The notes under the pieces are model-generated. The model was not told the origin of the DNA, searched no databases, and saw nothing but the letters and a program-made list of their open reading frames with translations. Below, piece after piece: positions 9,282 to 17,090 of a stretch of DNA of 64,000 nt (positions are counted from its first letter, which is position 1; each line of letters starts with the position of its first letter). The position numbers were made by a program, and so were the translations under genes. Location: positions 62,001 to 126,000 of the forward strand of contig JAEPON010000002.1 of assembly GCA_017642895.1 (NCBI GenBank), read 5' to 3'. This DNA is from Roseitalea sp. GTDB lineage: Bacteria; Pseudomonadota; Alphaproteobacteria; Rhizobiales; Rhizobiaceae.

Positions 9282-10310
9282 TCAGCCGCCGAACCCTTCG
9301 AGCACATTGATGGTGTTGATGCCGACCTCCTCGACCGCATAGCCGCCTTCCATCAGAAACAGCGTCGGCAGGTTGAGCGCGGCGATGTCGGCGCCCATCG
9401 TCGAAAAGTCCTTTGATGTCAGCTTGAAGAAGCTGATCGGGTCCTTCTCGAACGTATCGACGCCAAGCGAGATGATGACGAGGCCCGGATCAAAGGATGC
9501 GATGCGCTCCATGGCCTTGCCGAGCGCTGCGCGCCAGACGTCGAACCCGGTCCCCGGCGCCATCGGCAGGTTCAGGTTGAAGCCCGCGCCCGCGCCACTG
9601 CCCGTCTCGTCGGCAAAGCCGAGAAAATGCGGAAACGCCTGATCCGGATCACCATGCAGCGAAACGAACAGCACATCGTCGCGATCGTAGAAGATCTCCT
9701 GCGTGCCGTTGCCATGGTGAAAATCGACATCGAGGATCGCGACCCGTTCGATCCCCTTGTCACGCGCATGCTGGGTGGCAACCGCCGCATTGTTGATGAA
9801 GCAATAGCCGCCATACTGGTCGGTCGCCGCATGGTGGCCCGGCGGCCGGCAAAGGCCAAACGCGGTACGCTCGCCGCCCATCACAATATCCGCCGCCGTC
9901 AGCGCCACATCCTTGGAGGCCAGCGCCGCCTCCCATGTGCCGTCCGAGATCGAGGTTTCCGACGCCAGGCAGTAATAGCCAAGCTGAGCCTCGAAATGGG
10001 CCGGGATGCGGTCCGAACGCATGGTGCGCGCCGGCCAGACCGTCACGATCGCTTCGCCTTCATAGCCGAGCGCGCTCCAGTTGGCCCAGGCATTTTCAAG
10101 GAATGCCGCATAGCCCGGATCGTGCACGGCAAGCACCGGCTCCATGCCGTGCGCGCGCGGCGGCACGACGGTGCCGAAACCGCGCTTTTCCGCTTCGCCA
10201 ACAATGAAGTCGATCCGCTCGGGGCACTCGAACGGCGGCACCAACTGCCCGCCATAAAGTTCGGTCCTGGCACTGCGTTTGCGATGCTCTTCCGTATAGA
10301 CGATCTTCAT
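9282..10310 (-). CDS. aphA: Acetylpolyamine amidohydrolase (class II HDAC-fold deacetylase)
   Basis: A 342-residue zinc amidohydrolase closely following the acetylpolyamine amidohydrolase pattern from its start (EEHRKRSARTELYGG, LVPPFECPER). It has RPPGHHA with the paired active-site histidines, the metal motif DVDFHHGNGTQEIFYD, the second metal Asp in SLGVDTFEKDP, and the GGYA tyrosine. The 'GYYCLASETSISDGTWEAA' stretch matches the insertion that shapes the narrow tunnel of the dimer in this family. Expected reaction: removal of acetyl groups from N-acetylated polyamines or similar small amides in the cytoplasm. It overlaps the LivM-type permease stop by four bases and is the last gene of the LIV operon. 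Confidence 0.88.
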   Translation of the reverse strand: MKIVYTEEHRKRSARTELYGGQLVPPFECPERIDFIVGEAEKRGFGTVVPPRAHGMEPVLAVHDPGYAAFLENAWANWSALGYEGEAIVTVWPARTMRSDRIPAHFEAQLGYYCLASETSISDGTWEAALASKDVALTAADIVMGGERTAFGLCRPPGHHAATDQYGGYCFINNAAVATQHARDKGIERVAILDVDFHHGNGTQEIFYDRDDVLFVSLHGDPDQAFPHFLGFADETGSGAGAGFNLNLPMAPGTGFDVWRAALGKAMERIASFDPGLVIISLGVDTFEKDPISFFKLTSKDFSTMGADIAALNLPTLFLMEGGYAVEEVGINTINVLEGFGG

Positions 10311-11338
10311 CGATGGGTGTCCGTTGCGGTGGTTGATCGGTTTTGGCTTGTCGGCCTGAAGACGAAGGCGCGCAGCCGCTCGACCCCGCCGGCTATCCCC
10401 TTGGGCAGGAAGACGACGAACAGCACGATCGAAAGGCCGAGAATGATCGAGCGGGCATCGCCCAGTTCCTTGGCGAGTTCGACCACGATCATCATCACGC
10501 CGGCGCCGATCAGCGGCCCCCAGGTCGAGCCCAGCCCGCCGACGATCACCATGGCGAGCACGAACATCAGCGTCGAGAATTCGAACAGGGAGGGACCGGC
10601 GAAGCGGAAATGGCCGGCATAGACCGCACCCGCAAGGCCGGTCAGCAGCGCCGAACTGGCGAATGCGATCAACTGGTAGCGCTGCCGGTCGATGCCGCGG
10701 CTTGACGCATAGCCGACATTGTCGCGGATGGCGCGGAACGCCAGACCCAGCCGCCCGTGAATGATGACGACGAGCGCGACAAGGTTCAGCACGAAGACGG
10801 CCCAAACGACGTAATAGTGGCCGACGATCCAGTCGCCGCGCAGGATCGGCCGGAACCCGAAATCGGCAAAGCGCGAAAAGCCGGTCGATCCGCCGAACAA
10901 TTGCTGGCAATTGTTCTGGATCAGCGTGAAACAGTGCGTGTCGGTGACGATCAGGATGCGCGCCATCTCGGCGATGGCAAAGGTCAAGAGCGCGACATAG
11001 GCGCCCGTCAGCCGCAGGCAGGCCAGGCCGATCAGAAGCGCCAGCACGATAGCGGCCAGTGCGGCCAACGGGATCGCCAGCCAGATCGACAGGCCCGCCA
11101 GTTGCGTGCCCATCGCCACGCCATAGGCGCCGCAGGCAAAGAACAGCAGTTGCGCCAGCGAGAAGACGCCCGCATGGCCCATCAGCAAGTTCCAGTTCAT
11201 CGCCACCATCGCCCAGATGAAGAAGATGATGACCTCGCCCAGAAGGTAGCGTTCGCCGACGAACAGCGGCACGGCGGCAAAGCCGACGGCAATGACAAGC
11301 GCGATCGCCAGATGCTTGTTGAGTTCTCCCGCAAGCAT
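10307..11338 (-). CDS. Branched-chain amino acid-type ABC transporter permease (LivM family)
   Basis: A 343-residue inner-membrane protein with about nine hydrophobic segments. It carries the LivM hallmark region (GLAFRAIRDNVGYASSRGID) and GGLGSTWGPLIGAGV. It starts at an ATG that shares one base with the stop of the LivH-type gene (TGATG), and its own stop overlaps the deacetylase start. It pairs with the permease at 11338-12216. A longer open frame through this region is formed only by reading out of the real gene. Confidence 0.92.
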   Translation of the reverse strand: MLAGELNKHLAIALVIAVGFAAVPLFVGERYLLGEVIIFFIWAMVAMNWNLLMGHAGVFSLAQLLFFACGAYGVAMGTQLAGLSIWLAIPLAALAAIVLALLIGLACLRLTGAYVALLTFAIAEMARILIVTDTHCFTLIQNNCQQLFGGSTGFSRFADFGFRPILRGDWIVGHYYVVWAVFVLNLVALVVIIHGRLGLAFRAIRDNVGYASSRGIDRQRYQLIAFASSALLTGLAGAVYAGHFRFAGPSLFEFSTLMFVLAMVIVGGLGSTWGPLIGAGVMMIVVELAKELGDARSIILGLSIVLFVVFLPKGIAGGVERLRAFVFRPTSQNRSTTATDTHR

Positions 11339-12216
11339 CACAGCCGCACCACCTTTTCGGTGCCGAACAGGCCCTGCGGACGCCAGATGAGGATGGCGAT
11401 CACCAGAACCAGCATGACGGGAAAGCCGAACCGCACGCCGACATAATATTGGATTGCCGCTTCCAGCAGCCCGAGCGCGAACGCGCTGACACCGGCGCCC
11501 CACGCATTGCCGAGCCCTGCCACCACACAGATCACGAACGCCTTGAGCAGCGGATCGCCGCCCATCGACGGCGATAGCGTCGACAGGGACGAGATCATCA
11601 CGCCCGCGACACCGGCCAGCGCGCCGGCCAACGCCATCACCTGCAGATAGACGCTGTTGGTGCGCACGCCCATCAATTGCGCCGCCTCGCGATTGATCGC
11701 CGTTGCGCGAATGGCCATGCCGAAACGGGTTTTCAGAAGCAGCCAGGCAACCGCGCCGATCAAGACCATCGCGACCGCGATGATCAAAAGCGACTGGCGC
11801 GCCACCGCAACATCGAACAGACGCACCACGCCCTCGATCCGCACCGGCTGCGGATAGGGATAGCCACCGAACAGTTTCAGGACAAAGTCCTGCAACAGGA
11901 TGGCAAGGCCGGCCGTTGCGACGATGACATTGGTCTCGAATGCCTTGGAGCGCAGCATGAAGCGCACCATCACAAGGTGCGTGGCAACGCCCATCGCCGC
12001 GCCCGCCGCCATCGCCGCAAGAACCGCGACCACGAGTGGCAGCCCGAACTGCTCGGCGGCGGCATAGGCAGCATAGGCGCCGATCGTCATGAACAGGCCG
12101 TGCGCCATGTTGAACATGCCCAGCGTGCCGAAGATCAGCGACAGGCCGACCGCCGCGAGCGCATACATCGCGCCGAGCGTCATGCCGGTCACGAGGATCT
12201 GGATGACGATATCCAT
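11338..12216 (-). CDS. Branched-chain amino acid-type ABC transporter permease (LivH family)
   Basis: A 292-residue permease with the LivH pattern GAMYALAAVGLSLIFGTLGMFNMAHG near the N-terminus (split over the first two helices) and the coupling segment around FGMAIRATAINREAAQLMGV. I start it at the ATG two bases past the LivF stop; a TTG two codons earlier overlaps that stop. It forms the heterodimeric channel with LivM. Confidence 0.92.
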   Translation of the reverse strand: MDIVIQILVTGMTLGAMYALAAVGLSLIFGTLGMFNMAHGLFMTIGAYAAYAAAEQFGLPLVVAVLAAMAAGAAMGVATHLVMVRFMLRSKAFETNVIVATAGLAILLQDFVLKLFGGYPYPQPVRIEGVVRLFDVAVARQSLLIIAVAMVLIGAVAWLLLKTRFGMAIRATAINREAAQLMGVRTNSVYLQVMALAGALAGVAGVMISSLSTLSPSMGGDPLLKAFVICVVAGLGNAWGAGVSAFALGLLEAAIQYYVGVRFGFPVMLVLVIAILIWRPQGLFGTEKVVRL

Positions 12217-12218
12217 GC

Positions 12219-12932
12219 TCAATGCCCGCCCAGATAGGTTTCAAGAATGTCGCGCGATCCGGCCACTTCGGCAGCCGTTCCCGACCATTCGATCCGGCCC
12301 GCATCCATCAGGCAGATGCGGTCGGCGATGCCGATCAGGCGGCTGGGATTTTCCTCGACCACAAGGAAAGCGCGGTCGGCGCGCGACAGACCACGCAGCC
12401 CTTCATAGATCTGCTCGATGATCAGCGGCGCAAGGCCGAGCGAGGGCTCGTCGATCATCATCACCTTGCCGCCGGCCATCAGGCCGCGCCCGATGCCGAC
12501 CATGCGCCGTTCGCCGCCCGACAGGCTGCTGGCCGACTGGCCGCGCCGCTCGGCAAGGCGCGGAAAGAACGCATAGACCTCCTCCAGCGCGCGCGGGACC
12601 TCCGCGCCGTCGCGCAGATAAGCGCCCATGTGCAAATTCTCCTCGACGCTCATCTCGCCGAAAAGCTGGTCGCCTTGCGGCACGTGCACGAGGCCCGCCT
12701 CGACCCGCTCATGAACCTCCGCCGTCTCGATCGCCTGGCCGAAGATGCGGATGGCGCCCGACCGGGCGGGCACCAGTCCGGAAACGGTTTTCAGCAATGT
12801 CGTCTTGCCGTGCCCGTTCGGCCCGATCAGGGCGGCCATGGTGCCCGGTTCGGTGTCGAGCGACACGCCGTGCAGCACCGGCCGGTTGTGATAGCCCGCC
12901 ACCAGATCGCTGATCGAAAGCGCGGCCATCAT
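12219..12932 (-). CDS. LIV-type ABC transporter ATP-binding protein (LivF family)
   Basis: A 237-residue ATPase with Walker A GPNGHGKTT (about residue 36), signature LSGGERRMVGIGRGL, and Walker B VMMIDEPSLGLAP, the last being the LivF form. The start is an ATG overlapping the LivG stop by four bases. It works as a pair with the LivG subunit encoded upstream. Confidence 0.94.
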   Translation of the reverse strand: MMAALSISDLVAGYHNRPVLHGVSLDTEPGTMAALIGPNGHGKTTLLKTVSGLVPARSGAIRIFGQAIETAEVHERVEAGLVHVPQGDQLFGEMSVEENLHMGAYLRDGAEVPRALEEVYAFFPRLAERRGQSASSLSGGERRMVGIGRGLMAGGKVMMIDEPSLGLAPLIIEQIYEGLRGLSRADRAFLVVEENPSRLIGIADRICLMDAGRIEWSGTAAEVAGSRDILETYLGGH

Positions 12933-13714
12933 GCCGTCTCCGCCAGCCCGGCGAGTTCGGTCGTGCCCAGATAGACCTCGCGGACAGTCCGGTCCGCCGA
13001 AAGCCCGGCGGGTGTGCCGTCATAGATGATCCTGCCCTGATGCATGATCAGCGCCCGGTCGGCGACGCTCGTCAGGAACCGCATGACGTGCTCGATGAAC
13101 ACAAGCGTCACGCCCTCGGCCTTCAACCCCAGCACCATTGCGATGAAATCGTCGATCTCCGGCGGCGTCAGCCCGCCCACCGGTTCGTCCAGCAGCAGAA
13201 GGTCGGGCTCGTTGACCAAAGCGGTCGCCACCATCAGCTTCTTGCGCGCCAGAACCGGCACATTCTCCACCAGATCGTCGGCCATGTCGGTCAGGCCGAA
13301 CTTTTCGAGCATGGCGCGTGCGGTGGCCCGGTCATCGCGCGCGGTCAGAAGCCAGCCGCCCGCCGAGCGCCGCCCGAAGGCGACCGCGGCCAGCACATTG
13401 TCCATGACGCTCAGCCCGTCAAAGCCGGAATTGAGCTGGAAGGTGCGCGCCATGCCCATCTGGCAGATGCGGTGCGGAGGCGTGCCGGCCAAGGGCTGTC
13501 CGCGCAAAGCGACGCTGCCCTCGCTCATCGTGTTCAGGCCGGAAATCAGGTCGAAGAAAGTCGTCTTGCCGGCGCCGTTCGGCCCGCCAATGCCTATGGT
13601 CTCGCCGCGCCGGACATCGAAATCGACGCCATCGACGGCGACCAGGGCGCCGAAGCGCCTGGTCACGCCCCTGCATGACAGAAGGGGCGGTCCGTCGGAC
13701 GATGCCTCCGGCAA
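12929..13714 (-). CDS. LIV-type ABC transporter ATP-binding protein (LivG family)
   Basis: An ATPase of about 261 residues with Walker A GPNGAGKTT, Walker B LLLLDEPVGGLTP and a LivG-type long insert after the Q-loop region. No ATG lies at the expected position. I place the start at the TTG at 13714, 6 bases after the binding-protein stop and downstream of AGGG; a CTG at 13723 is an alternative. The signature motif appears as VPVLARKKLMVATAL, in which the canonical LSxGxxR is degenerate, as in some LivG relatives that keep a partner with a good signature. Confidence 0.88.
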   Translation of the reverse strand: MPEASSDGPPLLSCRGVTRRFGALVAVDGVDFDVRRGETIGIGGPNGAGKTTFFDLISGLNTMSEGSVALRGQPLAGTPPHRICQMGMARTFQLNSGFDGLSVMDNVLAAVAFGRRSAGGWLLTARDDRATARAMLEKFGLTDMADDLVENVPVLARKKLMVATALVNEPDLLLLDEPVGGLTPPEIDDFIAMVLGLKAEGVTLVFIEHVMRFLTSVADRALIMHQGRIIYDGTPAGLSADRTVREVYLGTTELAGLAETA

Positions 13715-13719
13715 CGAGG

Positions 13720-15045
13720 TCAGCCCTGCATCCAGGAAGGCAGTTTGAAGCTCGCCACATTGTAGGGCGGCGGCGCCACCAGCACCCCGTCGGATGCCAC
13801 ATCCTGGATCTGGCTGAAGATGTGCGGCATCCCCAATGACGGATCGTTGGTCTCGCTGGGATAGCAATAGGCCGACTGGGTTTCGGGAACGATCCGCATC
13901 GTGCCCACCGGACCGCGATAGATCAGATTGCGCAACCGGTCGGCGACCAGCCGGTTCTGATCCTCCTCATAGGGCGCACCCGGCCCGCCGGCGAGGGCTG
14001 CGGCAACCGCATAGGCATGCATCGCCAGATAGGTCTGGCCGCCGCCATTGGGCGAGGCATTGTCGCCGAACCTGGCCTTGTAGGCCTCGGAGAACGCCGT
14101 GCCGATCTCGTCCTGCAACGCGCCGATCACCGTCGCATAGAGAACACCCTCGGAATTCTGACCGGCAATTTCACGGAACGCGGCGAGCGAAGCGCCATAC
14201 TGCATGTAAACCAGGCTGTTGGTCGGCTCGTTCATGAACTGGTTCATGAACTGCGCCTGGTCCTGGGCATAAAAGTGCGTGACCGCGATCAGCGCCGGCG
14301 GATCGGCGCGCAGCTTGGCCAGCGTCGGGCCCCATTCGGAGATCGGCACGTTGACCGTTTCGAACAGTGACACCTCGAAACCGTACTCGGCCGCCTTCTC
14401 GTTCAGTTCGTTGGCGATGTTGATCGAATAGACACCCGGGCCGGTGACGATCGCCAGCTTGTTGTTGGGCCGTGCGAACTCGCCGCGCTCTTCAAGCCCC
14501 TTGACGAAATCCAGAAGGCCGACGCCGTAGAAGGTTTCGGGCGGATCGTACTGGAACGTGCCCCAGAAGCGGTCGGGGTCGGATTTGACCAGTTCGTCGT
14601 GAACCACGACAGTGTTGGCATGCATGGCGATGACGCCGGCATCGGCGGCCACATCGTGCAATGCCGTGCCGGTTTCCAGATTGTAGCCGGTGATCAGCGC
14701 GCTCGCGCCGTCGCGGTCGATCAGCCGCTGTGCCGCCTGGATGACGGCATCGTCGCCCTTGCTTTCGGTATCGACGAACACGGCTTCGACCGTACGGCCC
14801 AGAATGCCGCCCATCGCGTTGATCTCCTCGATGGCCATCTCAAGTCCGCGCCGGAACTCGATGCCGTCGGCGGCGACGATGCCGGTCAGCGGCGCTGGAC
14901 ACCCGATGATCACCGGTTCGCCCCCATGGGCCGCCGCCGTTCCGTTCAACCCGGCCAACAGCGCCGCCGAACCGGTGGTCGCGCCCGCAAGGCGCAGAAA
15001 ATCACGCCGCGATGTGGGCGCCGTCCTGGTTTTGTCGTCGTTCAT
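13720..15045 (-). CDS. Tat-exported LIV-type ABC substrate-binding protein
   Basis: A 441-residue periplasmic binding protein of the LivJ / amide-binding type. The N-terminus is a twin-arginine signal (SRRDFLRLAG at residues 12-21, then a hydrophobic stretch to about residue 38), so it is probably exported folded. The mature part starts GEPVIIGCPAPLTGI, typical for the family. AGGAGG precedes the start. It lies between the HDAH-like deacetylase gene and the LivG gene in one operon. The ligand is unknown; the two deacetylases suggest an acylated amine or amide. Confidence 0.9.
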   Translation of the reverse strand: MNDDKTRTAPTSRRDFLRLAGATTGSAALLAGLNGTAAAHGGEPVIIGCPAPLTGIVAADGIEFRRGLEMAIEEINAMGGILGRTVEAVFVDTESKGDDAVIQAAQRLIDRDGASALITGYNLETGTALHDVAADAGVIAMHANTVVVHDELVKSDPDRFWGTFQYDPPETFYGVGLLDFVKGLEERGEFARPNNKLAIVTGPGVYSINIANELNEKAAEYGFEVSLFETVNVPISEWGPTLAKLRADPPALIAVTHFYAQDQAQFMNQFMNEPTNSLVYMQYGASLAAFREIAGQNSEGVLYATVIGALQDEIGTAFSEAYKARFGDNASPNGGGQTYLAMHAYAVAAALAGGPGAPYEEDQNRLVADRLRNLIYRGPVGTMRIVPETQSAYCYPSETNDPSLGMPHIFSQIQDVASDGVLVAPPPYNVASFKLPSWMQG

Positions 15046-15060
15046 TGAAGTGCCTCCTGT

Positions 15061-16176
15061 TCAAAGCTTGCCGGCATGGGCAGCGCGTGCCGCGGCCACC
15101 GCCTCGGCCTGATGCGGCTGCAGACCCTGTCCGCCGTAGCCGGTGATATGCGCGTCATAAGGATCGGTCACGCCGCTCACCGCGCCGCTCAGCGCCTCGA
15201 GCACCGCAAGGCCGCAGAACGGCACGTGCACCGCCGAGTAGCCGCCCTCATGGGTTGCGAGAATGCGGCCGCCGCACAGATCCTCGGCGAGCGCGGCCAT
15301 GCGCCCGGCCATCCAGCCGAAGTCGGACGAGGACAGCATCATCGTTCCGAGCGGGTCGAGCGCCGACGCATCGAACCCGCAAGGCAGCACGATCATGTCC
15401 GGCCCGAACGCTGCAATCGCCGGCGCCACCAGTTCGTCGATCGCGTGCCGATACGCGCCGCCGCCGCTGCCCGGCGGAAGCGGAATGTTCAGATTGGCGC
15501 CCTGCCCGGCACCCGTGCCCGTGTCGCCAGTGCCGCCGCGCCCGGGCGGAAACAGATTGTCCTGATGCAGTGAAATGGTCAGGACGTCGGCATCGCCATA
15601 GAAAATGGTCTCGGTGCCGTTGCCGTGATGAACGTCCCAGTCGACGGTCACGATCCGCCTGAGGCCGCGCTTTTGCGCGTGCCGCACGCCGATCGCCGCA
15701 TTGGCATAGAAGCAAAAGCCCATCGCCGTCTCCGGCTCCGCATGGTGGCCCGGCGGCCGGCACAGCACATAGGCGTTGTCGACCACCCCATCGACGATCG
15801 CGTCGATCGCCGCGATCACACCGCCGGCGGCAAGCCGCGCAATGTCGGCGGTCGACCGGCCCATCGGCGTCAGTTCGCTGGCATCGCCGCCGCCCGACGC
15901 CGCCACTTTCTCGATATGGTCGATATGGGATTTGGGATGGACGCGCATCAGCGCTTCATCATCGGCGGGCGATGCCTTCACCGGGGCCAGATGGCGCACA
16001 AAACCCGAAGCCTCGACGAGATTGCGAAAGCGCCTTTTTGTCTCGGCATTTTCGAAATGCTCGCCGGGCTGCACCGACAGGCCGGGTTCGAACAGGCCCG
16101 CCCAGTTCTGCGTGTGGTGCCAGAAATAGAGCTCCTCGGCGACCCATCCAGTGCGTTTGTTGCCCCAGTTGGCCAT
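15061..16176 (-). CDS. HDAC-fold amidohydrolase (HDAH / class II deacetylase-like)
   Basis: A 371-residue zinc deacetylase. It shows the TKRRFRNLVEASG segment and the HP..HI histidine region of the HDAH family, RPPGHHAEPETAMGF with the active-site histidine pair, the metal motif DWDVHHGNGTE, GFDASALDPL, and EGGYS with the catalytic tyrosine. The start MANWGN follows GGGAGG; six codons upstream in the same frame are excluded. It is the first gene of the LIV operon, only 15 bases before the binding-protein gene. Known relatives act on acetylated amines or similar small amides, so an imported acylated compound is the likely substrate. It is clearly a different subfamily from the enzyme at 9282-10310. 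Confidence 0.88.
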   Translation of the reverse strand: MANWGNKRTGWVAEELYFWHHTQNWAGLFEPGLSVQPGEHFENAETKRRFRNLVEASGFVRHLAPVKASPADDEALMRVHPKSHIDHIEKVAASGGGDASELTPMGRSTADIARLAAGGVIAAIDAIVDGVVDNAYVLCRPPGHHAEPETAMGFCFYANAAIGVRHAQKRGLRRIVTVDWDVHHGNGTETIFYGDADVLTISLHQDNLFPPGRGGTGDTGTGAGQGANLNIPLPPGSGGGAYRHAIDELVAPAIAAFGPDMIVLPCGFDASALDPLGTMMLSSSDFGWMAGRMAALAEDLCGGRILATHEGGYSAVHVPFCGLAVLEALSGAVSGVTDPYDAHITGYGGQGLQPHQAEAVAAARAAHAGKL

Positions 16177-16215
16177 GTAGCCTCCCTTGATCATCCGACT
16201 GTGCCGGACCTGCCA

Positions 16216-16263
16216 TTGACCGGAAATACCCCCGCATTGGTATTAGTGGTGGCGCATTTCCGG
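16216..16263. promoter_or_regulatory. Inverted repeat in the promoter region between deacetylase operon and LuxR gene
   Basis: The 8-base arms CCGGAAAT (16220-16227) and ATTTCCGG (16256-16263) form a perfect inverted repeat with a 28-base centre, lying between the divergent starts at 16176 and 16300. A plus-strand promoter-like TTGACC (16216) precedes GTATTA (16240) at about 18 bases. The repeat is a candidate site for the adjacent LuxR-type regulator; this is inference from position and symmetry. Confidence 0.4.
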
Positions 16264-16299
16264 GAGTAGGACCACCATTGTGCATGTCGGGAGGTGCCG

Positions 16300-17076
16300 A
16301 TGAAACACGACACATATGACCTTCTGGGCCGGATCGCCGTGGCCACAAAACTCGCCGAGGCCGAGCCGCATCTGGTGGCCCTGTCGATCCATGAGTTTTC
16401 GCCGCAAAGCGCCCTTGCCATCGTCTATCGCGAAGGCCGCCGGCCGGAGATCGGCTTTCGCTGGATCCCCGATGCGCATCTGCGCAAGACGTTCGACACC
16501 TATTATCGCGAAGTCGGGCACCTGCTCGATCCGTTCGCCCAGCGCGCCCGGAGCGAACAGGGCACTTCTGCGTTCCGGCTGGCCGAGATCGCGCCGGACC
16601 GGTTCGAGGCAAGCGACTATTTCGCCAACTATTTCCAGTCGACCGGCATGGTCGACGAACTGGGCGCGCTGCGCCGGCTCACGCCGCGCTCGGTCGTCCA
16701 TTTCTCGATCGGCCGGAACGCCGGCTATCCCAAGTTCACGGCGCGGGAGGTGCGCCGCTTCAAGCAGCTTCACGCCGCCTTCATGCCCAAGCTGGCCGAA
16801 TTGATGCTGGCCGAACAGGCCGATGGCGATGACGCACAGCGCACGCCCGACCTTGTCGAGATCTTCTCCCGGCTGCGCACCGGTGACGGCCAGGCGCTGA
16901 GCCACCGCGAAGCGCAGGTCGCCGCGCTGATCACACAAGGCCATTCGAGCCGTTCGATCGCCTTCAACCTCGAAATCTCGGTACACACGGTCAAGGTGCA
17001 CCGCCGCAACCTTTACCGGAAGCTGGCGATCTCGGCGCAGAACGAACTGTTCGGCCTGATCATCGACGCGCTTTAG
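16300..17076 (+). CDS. LuxR family transcriptional regulator
   Basis: A 258-residue protein whose last 65 residues are a LuxR/GerE helix-turn-helix (LSHREAQVAALITQGHSSRSIAF, then VHTVKVHRRNLYRKL, in two parts). The N-terminal ~170 residues form an uncharacterised sensor region; I do not see a clear acyl-homoserine-lactone pocket or a receiver domain. The ATG at 16300 follows GGGAGG by 6 bases. It is divergent from the deacetylase/LIV operon and probably controls it. No luxI-type synthase is in the window. Confidence 0.87.
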   Translation: MKHDTYDLLGRIAVATKLAEAEPHLVALSIHEFSPQSALAIVYREGRRPEIGFRWIPDAHLRKTFDTYYREVGHLLDPFAQRARSEQGTSAFRLAEIAPDRFEASDYFANYFQSTGMVDELGALRRLTPRSVVHFSIGRNAGYPKFTAREVRRFKQLHAAFMPKLAELMLAEQADGDDAQRTPDLVEIFSRLRTGDGQALSHREAQVAALITQGHSSRSIAFNLEISVHTVKVHRRNLYRKLAISAQNELFGLIIDAL

Positions 17077-17090
17077 GGGTGCCCGGCCGT

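Noticed and set aside
10311-10910. A 200-residue N-terminal extension of the acetylpolyamine amidohydrolase
   Set aside because: The extension is an out-of-frame reading of the LivM gene. Family proteins begin at the ATG at 10310, and the four-base overlap with LivM supports that start.
16294-17076. GTG start two codons upstream for the LuxR-type gene
   Set aside because: The GTG overlaps the ribosome binding site GGGAGG; the ATG at 16300 has the right spacing.
16300-17076. Quorum-sensing receptor
   Set aside because: The helix-turn-helix is clear, but the N-terminal part does not show the usual set of acyl-homoserine-lactone pocket residues, and there is no synthase gene in the window.
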